Source: Halocatena marina (GTDB lineage: Archaea > Halobacteriota > Halobacteria > Halobacteriales > Haloarculaceae). From it: a DNA stretch of 64,000 nucleotides. This document shows positions 44,415 through 53,643 of this stretch, piece by piece (position 1 is the first letter of the stretch; every line of letters starts with the position of its first letter). The position numbers and the translations under genes are program-made. The DNA is taken from positions 248,001 through 312,000 of the forward strand of contig NZ_JALLPK010000004.1 of assembly GCF_023276375.1 (NCBI RefSeq), written 5' to 3'. The notes beneath the pieces were generated by a model. It did no database searches and was not told the origin of the DNA. It saw only the letters and a program-made list of their open reading frames with translations.

Positions 44415-45568
44415 TGTCCGCGTTGACACCGCAGTCTCTCGACGACGCGATTAAACGGTATTTACGCTCGAAAAGCAAGGGCGGGCCGGACTCTGGAACC
44501 TACCAGCAAGCTGCACGAACGGCCCTTACGCGCTGGCGTGAGTGGCTGTCTGCCGAGGCTGTCGACCGACTTGAGGATCCCGACGACGGCGCACGAGTCA
44601 TGCGCCGCTACGCTCAGCACCTCACCGAACGAGTTGGTGAGGATGAATTGGCCGCCTCAAGCGCACAGACCTACTACAACATTGTCTCTGGCTTTTGCTC
44701 GTATTGCGTGCGTGATGGCGTACTCCCGTCGAATCCTGCTTTGCGCGATCGTGCGCGCGAAGAGCTCCCGACCGACGATAGCGATGGCCGTCAGCAGTTC
44801 TGGGATCCCGAAACCCGTGACCGGTTCCTCCGCTGGATCGATGATCGCGCGTACGAAGCGATCGACGCCGATGGTCGGGCAGCCCGACTCGAAGCCCGTG
44901 ATCGGGCGTTCGTTTATTTGCTCGCCTATTCCGGCGTGCGCGGGGCGGAGATCCTCCGGACGAGTGCAGATGAACGCGAGGGCCGTCAAGGCCTCCGCTG
45001 GCGAAATGTCACGCTCCCCGACCCCGACGCTGATGCAGACAGCGGAACGCTGCGCGTCTTCGGCAAAGCCCAAGAGTGGGAGACCACCCCGCTGCCCCGC
45101 CAAGCCGTGTTCGCCGTCCGTCAGTATTACGCGCTCCTCGATGAACCGTCGGGAGAGTGGCCCGTCTTTCCAACTGAGCACGCGCCCTCGAAATATCGAG
45201 TGGCACGCAATGCACTCAAAACCACGCATGAATTGGCTGAGGACACTATCGAGACACTCCTTGAGGGAACCCCAATCGATCGCGTGCTTCGGGAGTACGA
45301 GATCACGCCACCAGCGGTCACCGTCAACGGAATGCGCAGCCACATGCAGACGCTCTGTGAGCAGGCCGACATCGATATCGATGGCGAATATCTGAAACTG
45401 CACGGCGCACGACGTGGACTAGGTGATACGGTGTTTCGCGTCGATCGGGGCGAGGCCCAAGATCTGCTGCGCCATCGCTCACTCCAGACGACCAAAGACG
45501 CCTACTCGCACATTGCTGCCGAAGAACGGGCCGAACGCGTTTCAGACATTCTTGACAATAGTGAGTGA
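44414..45568 (+). CDS. Tyrosine recombinase/integrase (XerC/D-like)
   Basis: 384-residue site-specific recombinase. The N-terminal SAM-like core-binding domain (about residues 1-115) includes SSAQTYYNIVSGFCSYCVRDGVLPSNPA. The catalytic domain has the first Arg in YSGVRGAEIL (about 175), the HxxR-type box LHGARRGLGD (about 330) and RHRSLQTTKDAYSHI with the nucleophile Tyr near 363. The start at MSALTPQ overlaps the small ORF by one base. Codon use is GC-rich compared with genes to the left. Haloarchaeal integrases of this type are common on plasmids and integrated elements; I see no att site or tRNA to define an element. Confidence 0.88.
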   Translation: MSALTPQSLDDAIKRYLRSKSKGGPDSGTYQQAARTALTRWREWLSAEAVDRLEDPDDGARVMRRYAQHLTERVGEDELAASSAQTYYNIVSGFCSYCVRDGVLPSNPALRDRAREELPTDDSDGRQQFWDPETRDRFLRWIDDRAYEAIDADGRAARLEARDRAFVYLLAYSGVRGAEILRTSADEREGRQGLRWRNVTLPDPDADADSGTLRVFGKAQEWETTPLPRQAVFAVRQYYALLDEPSGEWPVFPTEHAPSKYRVARNALKTTHELAEDTIETLLEGTPIDRVLREYEITPPAVTVNGMRSHMQTLCEQADIDIDGEYLKLHGARRGLGDTVFRVDRGEAQDLLRHRSLQTTKDAYSHIAAEERAERVSDILDNSE

Positions 45569-45823
45569 GACCCTCTCGAGTCGACAATGACAAATTGTTT
45601 CACCACTCCTCAGAGTGAGATTGTTCATGGGGTTCTGTACTAATGATGTGACGACATCAACGCGGTCGTCGAGATGGGTGTCGTCCCCAGCGCTGTAGTG
45701 GTTGATAAACACGCTGTCACGGCTACCGAGCAGTTCACCCGGGTGCACGATGAATACCGTACGCTTTTCGGTGGACGGTTGTCGAGATACGCATACAATG
45801 GTTAGCTATGGAGGACGAATCTG

Positions 45824-47058
45824 ATGAACGGAGACCGGGAATTGCTCCCGTTTTCCCGGTGGTGGTTGGTCGGCGGCGGCGCCATCGCAATGGGAATGGC
45901 CGGTACCTACCAGTTCGTCTGGTCTTCGATTCGTAGCCCTCTTGGGGTGCAGATCGGTGCTTCGGAAGCGACACTCGGAACGCTATTCACTCTACTTATC
46001 ATATCACAAACACTCTCACAGTTCCCTACTGGTTGGTTTCGTGACCGGTACGGGCCTCGTCTTCCGTTGTTTGCTGGAGCGATTCTGCTTGCAAGTGGAT
46101 ACGCGGGATTAGCCGTTGCTCCTACTCCGATGATTGCAGCTATTGCCGTGATAGTTGGCGGGACTGGCGCAGGGGCAACGTATACCGTCGCGGTGAACAC
46201 GCCGGTGAAATGGTTTGAGACGCACCGCGGGCTCGCTACCGGTGTTGTGACGATGATGTACAGTGGTCTTAGCGTCGTCCTGATTCCAGTAATTCGAGGC
46301 GATGTCGTACTGGTGTTTGAGACGACCATGCTCGTCTTTGCGGTGCTCGGAGCAGCAGCCTGTCTCGTCGGAGCGTTCGTTCTCCGAGATCCACCTGGTA
46401 CTGCATTTGATCCCGAGAGTGGGGACTCAACGAGTGACGACGGTGCTGATATCGTGGATTCGCCAACCTACACGTGGCGCGAATCGATACGAACATGGCA
46501 GTTTTGGGTACTGTACGTGGTGTTCGCTGTTGTCAATGGTGTTGGACTGATGCTCATTGGGAAGGTCATCGCCTTCGCCGACAGCCTTGGTCTATCTGCA
46601 GCAGCAGCGACGGGGGCAGCATCCATCATCGCCTTCGCCGACGGCGCCGGTGTTCTCATCGGAGGAGGTATTTCTGATCGTCTCGGGCCGATTCGGACCG
46701 TTGGTTGGGCGCTAATCGTCAGTGCAGCCGGTATCGCTAGTGCGGTGGAGGGGGTCACGGCTTTGCAGGTGTATTCGTTGTTCTCGTCGGCGTTGCTGCC
46801 TTCTTTCGGAGTCCAGTCTTCGCCGTCTTTCCCAGCCTTATTGGAGAATACTACGGAACAGCCCACTCCTCGGAAAATTACGCTCTGCTCTATACGGGCA
46901 AAGTGTGGGGGAGTATCTTCGCTGGTACGGTGACGAGTATTCTTATCGCATCACTTGGCTGGACGCAGTCGTTCTTCCTCGGTGCTGGACTGCTGGCTTT
47001 GGCTGGCATCGCGACGCTTTCCGTGCGGCCGGTCGATCACAGCCAAACTGATCGGTGA
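45824..47058 (+). pseudogene. MFS transporter (OxlT-like), frameshifted
   Basis: Twelve-helix major facilitator protein broken by one frameshift. From 45824 the frame encodes FSRWWLVGGGAIAMGMAGTYQF through about residue 307 with good MFS features (WFRDRYGPR, LATGVVTMMYSG, GISDRLGP). Near 46742-46750 the reading shifts by one base: the correct continuation, GGGHGFAGVFVVLVGVAAFF, then IGEYYGTAHSSENYALLYTGK, is in the -1 frame and ends at 47058. The frame as read ends in unrelated residues at 46933. A one-base deletion, either real or a sequencing error in the G-rich run, explains it. Oxalate/formate antiporter-like members dominate this branch. Confidence 0.8.
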
Positions 47059-47595
47059 TAATGGTACTGTAAAACCTGCCCATGAGAAATCAGTGATATG
47101 TGGAATCCTTAATCAACTCGGACTGATCTGTGATAATTCGGCTATCTATTGCTGTAGATAGTGAATAATGATATTACTACTAGCTCATGTATCGTTACCA
47201 GTCGTTGGCCTATAAACTGAATGTGGCTATAGAGAATTAGTTGGATCAGTAGTTGGGAGGTGCTCTCTCAATGCATGCGGGCCTCGAACCCATTGTTGCT
47301 CAGTGTTCTCTCACTCATCACTGACATCGTCATTATCGTCGCTTGCACTCCGAAAACTCGTCACGGTGAGCGACGAGCCTCCCTTCAAGGATGTCCATCA
47401 GTCGAGATCCCCTTGAGAACGCCAGCGAGGATAATTCCGAGACCGTAGCGGGTACTGTTGCTCTCACAATGCAAATAACGCTGTTTGCAGCGGGGTTTCG
47501 ACGCGAAACATGGAATAGCCCAGAATTAGACGAATCTAATTCCCAAATTTGATATAAACTATTATATCGTTTGACTAATCAATAACTAGCCGACG
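47059..47595. promoter_or_regulatory. Spacer and promoter of the znu operon
   Basis: No gene supported. TATA-like sequences at 47551-47566 (GATATAAACT, ATTATATCG) lie 30-45 nt before znuA, with the DtxR-type dyad (47523-47542) just upstream of them. Confidence 0.5.
47523..47542. promoter_or_regulatory. Candidate DtxR/SirR-family operator upstream of znuA
   Basis: GAATTAGACGAATCTAATTC has perfect 8-bp arms around CGAA. Its TTAGACGAATCTAA core matches 12 of 14 bases of the palindrome at 51443-51456. It abuts the znuA TATA region, as expected for repression by a metal-loaded DtxR-type protein. Confidence 0.6.
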
Positions 47596-48690
47596 ATGGA
47601 CGATACGAAGCAGTCGCAATCGCAGTACAGTATCTCGCGCAGAAGAGTCATTACTGCCGGTGCAGGACTTCTCGCAACTGGCCTCGCCGGATGCACGAGC
47701 AATGGCGGTAACAATGATACCGCACCTACGAGCGGCTCTGGCAACGAGGGCGCATCTGGAGACGGTCCTGCTGTTACAGTCGCGTCGTTCTTCAGTTTCT
47801 ATGACTTTGCACGGAAGGTCGTCGACGGGACGCCCATCCAAGTGAACAATCTCGTTCCAACTGGATTGCACGGTCACGGGTGGGAGCCGAATGCGAGCGT
47901 CACGAAGGACATCATCGAAGCAGACGCATTTCTCCACGTCGGTCCAGGATTTCAACCGTGGGCTGATCGTGCGATTCAGACGCTCAAAGACGACAACGTC
48001 GATACGCAGTTGATCGACGTCCGCAAGGGCGTCGAACTGGTCGATCTCGCAGCAACCCTCGATCCCGAAGAGGAAGGCGTCGGAAAGCAGCAAGGCAAGG
48101 ATCCACACTTCTGGCTCGATCCCGATCGGGCGAAGATATCGGTCGACAACATCGCCGACGGGTTCGCCAAGCTCGTTCCTGATCAGGAAAGTGCGCTCCG
48201 AGACAACGCAGAGACGTACAAGGCCGATGTCCTCGAGCGGATCGATCAGGACTACCAGGCGATCTTCGATGCGGCCGACCGAAACGTGGTGCAACTGGCG
48301 GCGCACAACGCCTTCCAGTACATCGGAGTCAAATACGACGCGAAGATGGTTCCGCTCGTTACGAACCTCGCAGCCAGTGGTGACGTCAAGCCCTCTGATA
48401 TTGCCGATGCGAAAGAAGTCATCAGGAAAAACAACATCAAGTACATCGCCAACGGTGTCTTCGAGTCGCGCAAGCCCGCAAAGCAACTGCTCAATGAAAC
48501 ACAAGTCGAGGGGTACCTCCCTGTAACCCCGTATGCAGGCGTCCGAAAAGATTGGGTTCAGAACAACTGGGGATACGAAGAGATCGCCTACAATATCAAC
48601 ATGCCCACGTTCGAGGTCGTGCTCGGCAACAAACAGCCCGAAGCGGCCGGACCCGGCAGCTGGGCCAACGAGTGGATGAACTTCCAATGA
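47596..48690 (+). CDS. znuA: Zinc-type ABC transporter substrate-binding lipoprotein
   Basis: 364-residue metal-binding protein of the cluster A-I (ZnuA/TroA) family. Twin-arginine signal SISRRRVITAGAGLLATGLAGC ends in a lipobox, so it is lipid-anchored outside. Metal ligands are likely His in LHGHGWEPNAS (about residue 92), His in DPHFWLDPDRAK (about 171) and His in LAAHNAFQYIGVKY (about 237). A His at the third site, rather than Glu, points to zinc over manganese. There is no long His-rich loop. It overlaps znuC by 4 bp. A 385-residue open frame on the opposite strand is a shadow of this gene. Confidence 0.88.
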   Translation: MDDTKQSQSQYSISRRRVITAGAGLLATGLAGCTSNGGNNDTAPTSGSGNEGASGDGPAVTVASFFSFYDFARKVVDGTPIQVNNLVPTGLHGHGWEPNASVTKDIIEADAFLHVGPGFQPWADRAIQTLKDDNVDTQLIDVRKGVELVDLAATLDPEEEGVGKQQGKDPHFWLDPDRAKISVDNIADGFAKLVPDQESALRDNAETYKADVLERIDQDYQAIFDAADRNVVQLAAHNAFQYIGVKYDAKMVPLVTNLAASGDVKPSDIADAKEVIRKNNIKYIANGVFESRKPAKQLLNETQVEGYLPVTPYAGVRKDWVQNNWGYEEIAYNINMPTFEVVLGNKQPEAAGPGSWANEWMNFQ

Positions 48691-49475
48691 GAACACAAAA
48701 CACTGCAAATCCGACGAGTGCGGGGACGGCAAGCAGCGACGAGCCGATCATCGGATTATCCGGTGTTGATTTCGGGTATACGTCGACTCCGGTCGTCGAG
48801 GACGTCTCGCTTCGGATCAACCATGGCGAGTACGCTGCGGTCGTAGGTCCGAATGGATCGGGAAAATCGACGTTGATGAAGTTGATGTTGGGGTTACTCC
48901 GACCGGACGATGGGATCGCCAGACTGTTCGGCGAACCTTCGCATCAATTCGACGACGGCTCCCGCATCGGCTACGTCGCCCAGCATGCCAGCGCTTCGAA
49001 AGAGATGCCGATCACTGTCCGGGAAGTCGTGAAGATGGGCCGATTCCCACACGTCGGTTTCGGACGCCTCTCTAGCGAGGACTGGAGCATCGTCGATCAG
49101 GCGCTCAACACGGTCGGCATGACGGCGTTCGCCGATCGCCGTGTCACACAGTTGTCTGGTGGTCAGCGCCAGCGAGCGTTCATCGCACGAGCACTCGCCA
49201 GCGAGGCCGACCTGCTCGTGCTCGATGAACCGACCGTTGGCGTCGACATGGAATCGGTCGGAGCGTTCTACGATCTCTTGGATTCGCTGAACAGCAACGG
49301 TATCACGGTCCTGCTCATCGAACACGATCTAGGTGCGGTCACCGAACACGCCGAACGCGTCATCTGTCTTAACCGCGAGATATACTTCGACGGACCTGCC
49401 AGTGAGTTCATCGAGAGTGACGCCTTGGCCCGTGCCTTTGGCACCACCGCGAACTTGTTGGGTGGCTCCCAATGA
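48687..49475 (+). CDS. znuC: Zinc-type ABC transporter ATPase
   Basis: 262-residue ATPase of the metal importer. Walker A is VGPNGSGKSTLMKLMLG, Q-loop YVAQHAS, signature LSGGQRQRAFIARAL, Walker B LLVLDEPTVGVD and H-loop LLIEHDLGAV. I start it at MRTQNTANPTS, where ATGA overlaps the znuA stop; frames upstream run inside znuA. It overlaps the permease gene by 4 bp, so all three subunits are translationally coupled. Confidence 0.9.
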   Translation: MRTQNTANPTSAGTASSDEPIIGLSGVDFGYTSTPVVEDVSLRINHGEYAAVVGPNGSGKSTLMKLMLGLLRPDDGIARLFGEPSHQFDDGSRIGYVAQHASASKEMPITVREVVKMGRFPHVGFGRLSSEDWSIVDQALNTVGMTAFADRRVTQLSGGQRQRAFIARALASEADLLVLDEPTVGVDMESVGAFYDLLDSLNSNGITVLLIEHDLGAVTEHAERVICLNREIYFDGPASEFIESDALARAFGTTANLLGGSQ

Positions 49476-50482
49476 TTCATCTACCCATTACTCGGCTTCA
49501 AGCAGGACCGCTGGACCCCGTGTTTGGGCCGCTGTACTGGTTCTTGGAGCTCTGGTCGGGATTCATGTCGTGGGTCGCTGGCGTGACCGGGTTGGAGCTA
49601 CTTCAGTACGGCTTCATGCACCGGGCGATCCTGGTGGGTATCTGTATCGGGGTGATGGCTCCCTTGATCGGAACGTTCCTCGTTCACCGCCAGCTGGCAC
49701 TGATCGGTGACGCACTCGCACACACTGGCTTCGCTGGCGTCGCTGTGGGACTGTTCCTCAACGCCGTTATCGACCTCGGGGTCTCGCCGTATCTGACGGC
49801 AGTCGTCGTTGCAATGATCGCGGCACTGTTCATCGAACTCATTTCGGAGGCGACCGACGCCTACAACGATGTCTCGATGGCCATCGTGCTCTCGACGGGC
49901 TTCGCGCTAGGAACAACGCTGATTAGTATCAACGCAGGTGGACTTGCTGTCGGCGTGAATCAGTTCCTCTTCGGTAACCTATCGACAGTCTCGAACGAGA
50001 GTGCGGCAATACTGCTAGCGTTGTTCGTGATCATCATCGGCGTCGTTGGGCTCACACGCAACCAGTTACTGTACGTTACCTTCGACGAAACTGCTGCGGC
50101 AGTTTCGGGCCTCTCAGTGAGCTGGTACAATCGCATCATGGTGATGTTGACAGCGATGGTCGTAGTCGGCGCGATGCAGATTATGGGTGTCATCCTCGTC
50201 GCCGCCATGCTTGTTGTTCCCGTGGCGGGCGCGAGTCAGGTCGCCCGGAGTTTCAACGAGTCTCTACTCGTGTCGGTCCTGCTTGCCGAACTCGCCGTCA
50301 TTCTTGGAATTGGCGTGTCGTACTACGGCGAGGCGACTGCTGGGGGCGTTATCGTCCTCGTCGCAGTTGCGATCTACGCTATTGCTGTCGTATGTGGAAA
50401 ACTCCAGACCGCCTTCGGCGAGGACGCAATCCCTGAGATGGGGAGCATCGATATTAGCGAAACCGAATCGAGTGGGGACTGA
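49472..50482 (+). CDS. znuB: Zinc-type ABC transporter permease
   Basis: 336-residue permease of the ABC-3 family with eight to nine predicted helices. Typical segments are GFMHRAILVGICIGVMAPLIGTFLVHRQLALIGDALAHTGFAGVAVG near the N-terminus and IMGVILVAAMLVVPVAGASQVARSF in the second half. It has an N-terminal extension of about 40 residues before the core and a short acidic tail. Last gene of znuA-C-B; the DtxR-type regulator begins 65 bp later. Confidence 0.9.
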   Translation: MIHLPITRLQAGPLDPVFGPLYWFLELWSGFMSWVAGVTGLELLQYGFMHRAILVGICIGVMAPLIGTFLVHRQLALIGDALAHTGFAGVAVGLFLNAVIDLGVSPYLTAVVVAMIAALFIELISEATDAYNDVSMAIVLSTGFALGTTLISINAGGLAVGVNQFLFGNLSTVSNESAAILLALFVIIIGVVGLTRNQLLYVTFDETAAAVSGLSVSWYNRIMVMLTAMVVVGAMQIMGVILVAAMLVVPVAGASQVARSFNESLLVSVLLAELAVILGIGVSYYGEATAGGVIVLVAVAIYAIAVVCGKLQTAFGEDAIPEMGSIDISETESSGD

Positions 50483-50547
50483 CGACTGCTCTCTGACCAG
50501 AAAGTGAGACAGTGCGAAAACTAACTATCTGACGATAACGAGACTAA

Positions 50548-51267
50548 ATGAAATCCTCTGATTCTGACTCTCCAGACGCGCCCGAGTCGTCGCCAGCAGC
50601 CACGCCAAAGATGGAGGATTATCTCCGTCGTATCTATCGGCTTGAAAAGGAAGCTGACGGCCCAGTCTCCAACTCAGAGATTGCCGAGCAGCTTGACGTC
50701 ACTCAACCATCAGTGACGAGTATGCTGAGTACGCTTTCGAATCGAGGACTGATCGATCGAGAACGGTACCGCCCGATTCGTCTCACGAACAAGGGCGAAG
50801 AACTCGCACTCCGAGTAGTTCGTAAACACCGGCTCGCCGAGACGATGCTCTCGGAGGTGTTCGAGTACGCAATCAGCGAAGTCGATTCCGAGGCCGAGAT
50901 CTTGGAGCATCATCTTAGTGATCGGCTCTGTCGAGCAATCGAACGGAAACTCGGCATGCCAGAAACCGACCCGCACGGCGATCCGATCCCCGACAGCAAC
51001 CTTGATCTTCCCCGATCAAAGGATGTTACCTCGCTGATCGAGATCGAAGAGTCGGCGAGCGTAGCGGTCACGCGTATCTTGACACAGGACAACGAGGTGC
51101 TGGAGTATCTCGTCTCGATCGGGGTGGAACCAGCTAAACGCCTTTACCTCAACGAAATCACGCCAATTGGAATGGTGGTTGTTACTATCGAAGACACCAG
51201 TGAACAGACGAGTCTCCCACAACGACTGGCCTCCCAGATACTGGTTACACCGCTGGATGATTCATAA
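50548..51267 (+). CDS. DtxR-family metal-dependent transcriptional regulator (SirR/MntR-like)
   Basis: 239-residue regulator. The N-terminal winged HTH has KMEDYLRRIYRLEKE, SNSEIAEQLDVTQPSVTSMLSTLSNRGLI; the dimerisation/metal domain follows with VVRKHRLAETMLSEVF, EAEILEHHLSD and GMPETDPHGDPIP, in which Glu, His and Asp can bind metal. The last 70 residues form the SH3-like/FeoA-type domain (EIEESASVAVTRIL...GVEPAKRLYLNEI). An extra Ser/Pro/Asp-rich stretch of about 20 residues precedes the HTH. Its position after znuB and the two TTAGAC dyads nearby suggest it represses the importer when metal is sufficient. Confidence 0.9.
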   Translation: MKSSDSDSPDAPESSPAATPKMEDYLRRIYRLEKEADGPVSNSEIAEQLDVTQPSVTSMLSTLSNRGLIDRERYRPIRLTNKGEELALRVVRKHRLAETMLSEVFEYAISEVDSEAEILEHHLSDRLCRAIERKLGMPETDPHGDPIPDSNLDLPRSKDVTSLIEIEESASVAVTRILTQDNEVLEYLVSIGVEPAKRLYLNEITPIGMVVVTIEDTSEQTSLPQRLASQILVTPLDDS

Positions 51268-52190
51268 TTCACGGGGAAGCTTGCGGATTGGGTATCCTAT
51301 GTTTCGAGCTGGGACCAAGGCCTCGGAGCTACAGTAATCGTCCAGATACCACGGGCATTTCTCCTGAACCTCCGGTTCGGTGCCTGCTATCAGTTTCTGT
51401 AATGCCTGAATTGACTTCGATGTGGAACGTGGTCAAAATGGATTAGACTAGTCTAAATAATAGTATAGAAGCGTAAAAATTATACAACCTCGGCGACTAC
51501 TATCAATTGCGTTCCGACGACCCCGGAGCGTACCGCTGTACCGTTCGCCAAACAAGTTCCTGCAACACAGGGTGTTCAGTTTTGGTGTGGGTGCCTCCCC
51601 ACACATTTTATACCACAGCTAAGCCTACCAGTGCTCTTGTCGTGTCCAACAAGTGATTTAGTTGACCATTCTCGGAGAGCTGTTGATCGTCGATGAATTT
51701 GGCCACCTGTCTCCACGAATCATAGAAAATCGTCGCCATCATTCGGTGTTCAGCAGTGAATTGTATCTCTTTGTTTAACATTGCTGGCGGGGATCGGTTA
51801 CACAAGAGTCCTGTCGTTCCTCACTCCCGGCAAATGCGGATGCAGACCCCAACCCAGCGATACCAGAGTGTTTCTTCAGTGAAGTCAGCGTCGTATATCG
51901 TCACTCACGACTCATCCGTAAACGACTCAGTGAAAGATAGTTGCACGAGATGAGTGATCCGTCGCCATAACGAGTCGCGCAGATAGGCAAACTCAAATAG
52001 AATAACCGCAGCACATGACGGTGGAGGTAATTTTCGCAGACGGCGATGATCGGGTCGACGACCAAACAATTCTCCCTGAGATCTGCCGCCTTCTTGCGGT
52101 TCTGGACGAAATTATAGCTCACACGCGTGAATTTGGGGTTACATGTGAACCTCGACTTATTCCCTGCTTTACGGCTGATGTAGTAACGGG
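51268..52190. other. Long spacer with decayed coding traces
   Basis: 920 bp between the regulator and the 3-hydroxybutyrate dehydrogenase gene. It contains the TTAGAC palindrome at 51443. Short frames (a 65-residue one on the minus strand at 51608-51805 and a 75-residue one on plus near 52015) have no family features I recognise, and may be remnants. The gene-free interval separates the metal module from the PHB module. Confidence 0.45.
51443..51456. promoter_or_regulatory. Second candidate DtxR-type operator (orphan)
   Basis: TTAGACTAGTCTAA is a perfect 14-bp palindrome, closely matching the dyad before znuA. It lies 175 bp after the regulator gene, with no clear downstream gene, so it may control a lost gene or a small RNA. 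Confidence 0.5.
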
Positions 52191-53066
52191 ATGTCACAGT
52201 CAACAGACAGCCACTCGGGACAGTTGGAAGCACCCGAACTGACAGCAGCGGACGTACTACAGGTACCGGACCCGCATTTCACCGAGGAGAACGTCGCAAT
52301 CGTCACCGGTGCGGCGTCGGGTATTGGCCGGGCGACGTCACTCGTCCTGGCCGCAAACGGCCTGACGGTGATCGCTACTGACGTAGACGAAGCGGGCCTG
52401 AACGATACGGTCGAGAAGAGCGAGAATCTCGGTGTCGACGGGTCGGTCGTGCAGGTGACGGCTGACCTGACCGACGACGCCTCACTCAAAGCAGTCGTCG
52501 ACGTAGCGGCCGATCAGGGACAGCTCCGATTTCTCGCCAACATCGCCGGACTCCAGCATATCTCCGCCATCGAGGAGTTCCCAATGGACATGTGGGATAC
52601 GATGTACGAGGTGATGCTCCGTGCGCCGATGTATCTGAGCAAGCTGACGCTCCCGCACATCAAGGACACCGACGACGGTAGAGGTGTCATCGGCAACATG
52701 GCCTCGGTCCACGGCCACTATGTCACGCAGGACAAAGCCGCCTACAATACGATGAAATTCGGCCTCCGTGGCCTGACGCGGTCCACCGCCGCCGAGAGTG
52801 ACGGGAACCTACGCGCGTTCTCGGTGAGCACAGGCTACGTCAAAACACGGCTTGTGCTCGATCAGATCGCCGACACCGCCGAATCGCGCGGCATTTCGGA
52901 ACAGGAGGTCGTCGAGGACGTCATGCTCGGGCAGGCACGACTGAAGGAGATGATGGAACCGGTCGAAGTGGGCAATCTCTTCGCGCTCGGATTCTCGAAT
53001 CACGCTCGCCACCTCAACGGAGGTGACCTACTGTGGGACGGTGGCTATGTGCACACGTACGAATGA
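52191..53066 (+). CDS. bdhA: 3-hydroxybutyrate dehydrogenase (SDR family)
   Basis: 291-residue short-chain dehydrogenase predicted to oxidise 3-hydroxybutyrate to acetoacetate with NAD. The cofactor motif is VAIVTGAASGIGRATSLVLAANGL; NIAGLQHISAIEEFP, the catalytic Ser in GNMASVHGH, and YNTMK (Tyr/Lys of YxxxK) are all present, and the STGYVKTRLVLDQIAD segment resembles D-beta-hydroxybutyrate dehydrogenases. An N-terminal extension of about 30 residues is acidic. It is followed by the two-subunit symporter and then by thiolase and CoA-transferase genes, making a full route to acetyl-CoA. Substrate stereochemistry cannot be read. Confidence 0.8.
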   Translation: MSQSTDSHSGQLEAPELTAADVLQVPDPHFTEENVAIVTGAASGIGRATSLVLAANGLTVIATDVDEAGLNDTVEKSENLGVDGSVVQVTADLTDDASLKAVVDVAADQGQLRFLANIAGLQHISAIEEFPMDMWDTMYEVMLRAPMYLSKLTLPHIKDTDDGRGVIGNMASVHGHYVTQDKAAYNTMKFGLRGLTRSTAAESDGNLRAFSVSTGYVKTRLVLDQIADTAESRGISEQEVVEDVMLGQARLKEMMEPVEVGNLFALGFSNHARHLNGGDLLWDGGYVHTYE

Positions 53067-53121
53067 TGCAGCAGTCGTCCATCGACAGCCAGTCGAACTA
53101 CGGGTCGGAGGTGCCCAGCTA

Positions 53122-53643
53122 ATGTTGGACCGAACGATCGATATCTCGGATAAGACGACGCCGCTGATGGTCGCCAGTGGTATCCTCTGGCTGGCCGTTC
53201 TCATCCTCGGACTGGCCGGCTACTGGTTCGCTGGCCTGATCGTCTCGGTATTCCTCTTTCACCCATGGTTCATCATCGGTGCGAGTTCCCGCCAGAAGAT
53301 CCCTGTGAAACTGCTCGTCTATCCTCTGGGGATCTGGACGGTCCTCCAGCTCGCTGCGTTTGGCCTCGCAGAGTATTTCTCTGGACCGTACGCTGAGGGA
53401 TCGGCTGGCCTCATCACGGGCATGCACCCCTCGTTTGCGGCGGTGTACTGGCTCTACTGGATCGGTGGGTTCATGACAGTTGCGTTGACGTTTGGCCTGT
53501 ACTACCGTCGGTACTACCTCCCAGAAGGTCGTTGGGACGAGTTTCTTGAGGAAGTCGAGGAAGCGAAAGCCGCTCAGGAAAGTGAAGGGATGGTTGAGGA
53601 CACGCCAACACCCGAGACACCAGACAGTGAGGTGACGAGCTAA
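53122..53643 (+). CDS. Small membrane partner of the sodium:solute symporter
   Basis: 173-residue protein with three to four predicted helices: PLMVASGILWLAVLILGLAGY, FAGLIVSVFLFHPWFIIG, LLVYPLGIWTVLQLAAFGLAEYF and VYWLYWIGGFMTVALTFGLYY. It has an acidic, Pro/Glu/Thr-rich cytoplasmic tail of about 40 residues. The start at MLDRTIDISDK is preceded by the stretch GGAGGTGCC. Its last codons overlap the symporter start by one base. Bacterial SSS transporters often have small partners (DUF485 or DUF4212), but this one is longer and I do not recognise it as either. Confidence 0.7.
   Translation: MLDRTIDISDKTTPLMVASGILWLAVLILGLAGYWFAGLIVSVFLFHPWFIIGASSRQKIPVKLLVYPLGIWTVLQLAAFGLAEYFSGPYAEGSAGLITGMHPSFAAVYWLYWIGGFMTVALTFGLYYRRYYLPEGRWDEFLEEVEEAKAAQESEGMVEDTPTPETPDSEVTS

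Noticed and set aside
44657..45403. 248-residue minus-strand frame
   Set aside because: Antisense to the integrase, whose catalytic residues are visible.
47575..48732. 385-residue open frame on the minus strand
   Set aside because: It lies wholly antisense to znuA, whose signal peptide, metal ligands and operon context are clear. The frame is open because of GC-rich codon bias.
51608..51805. 65-residue minus-strand ORF
   Set aside because: No conserved features, no promoter evidence and surrounded by apparent debris; kept only as part of the spacer description.
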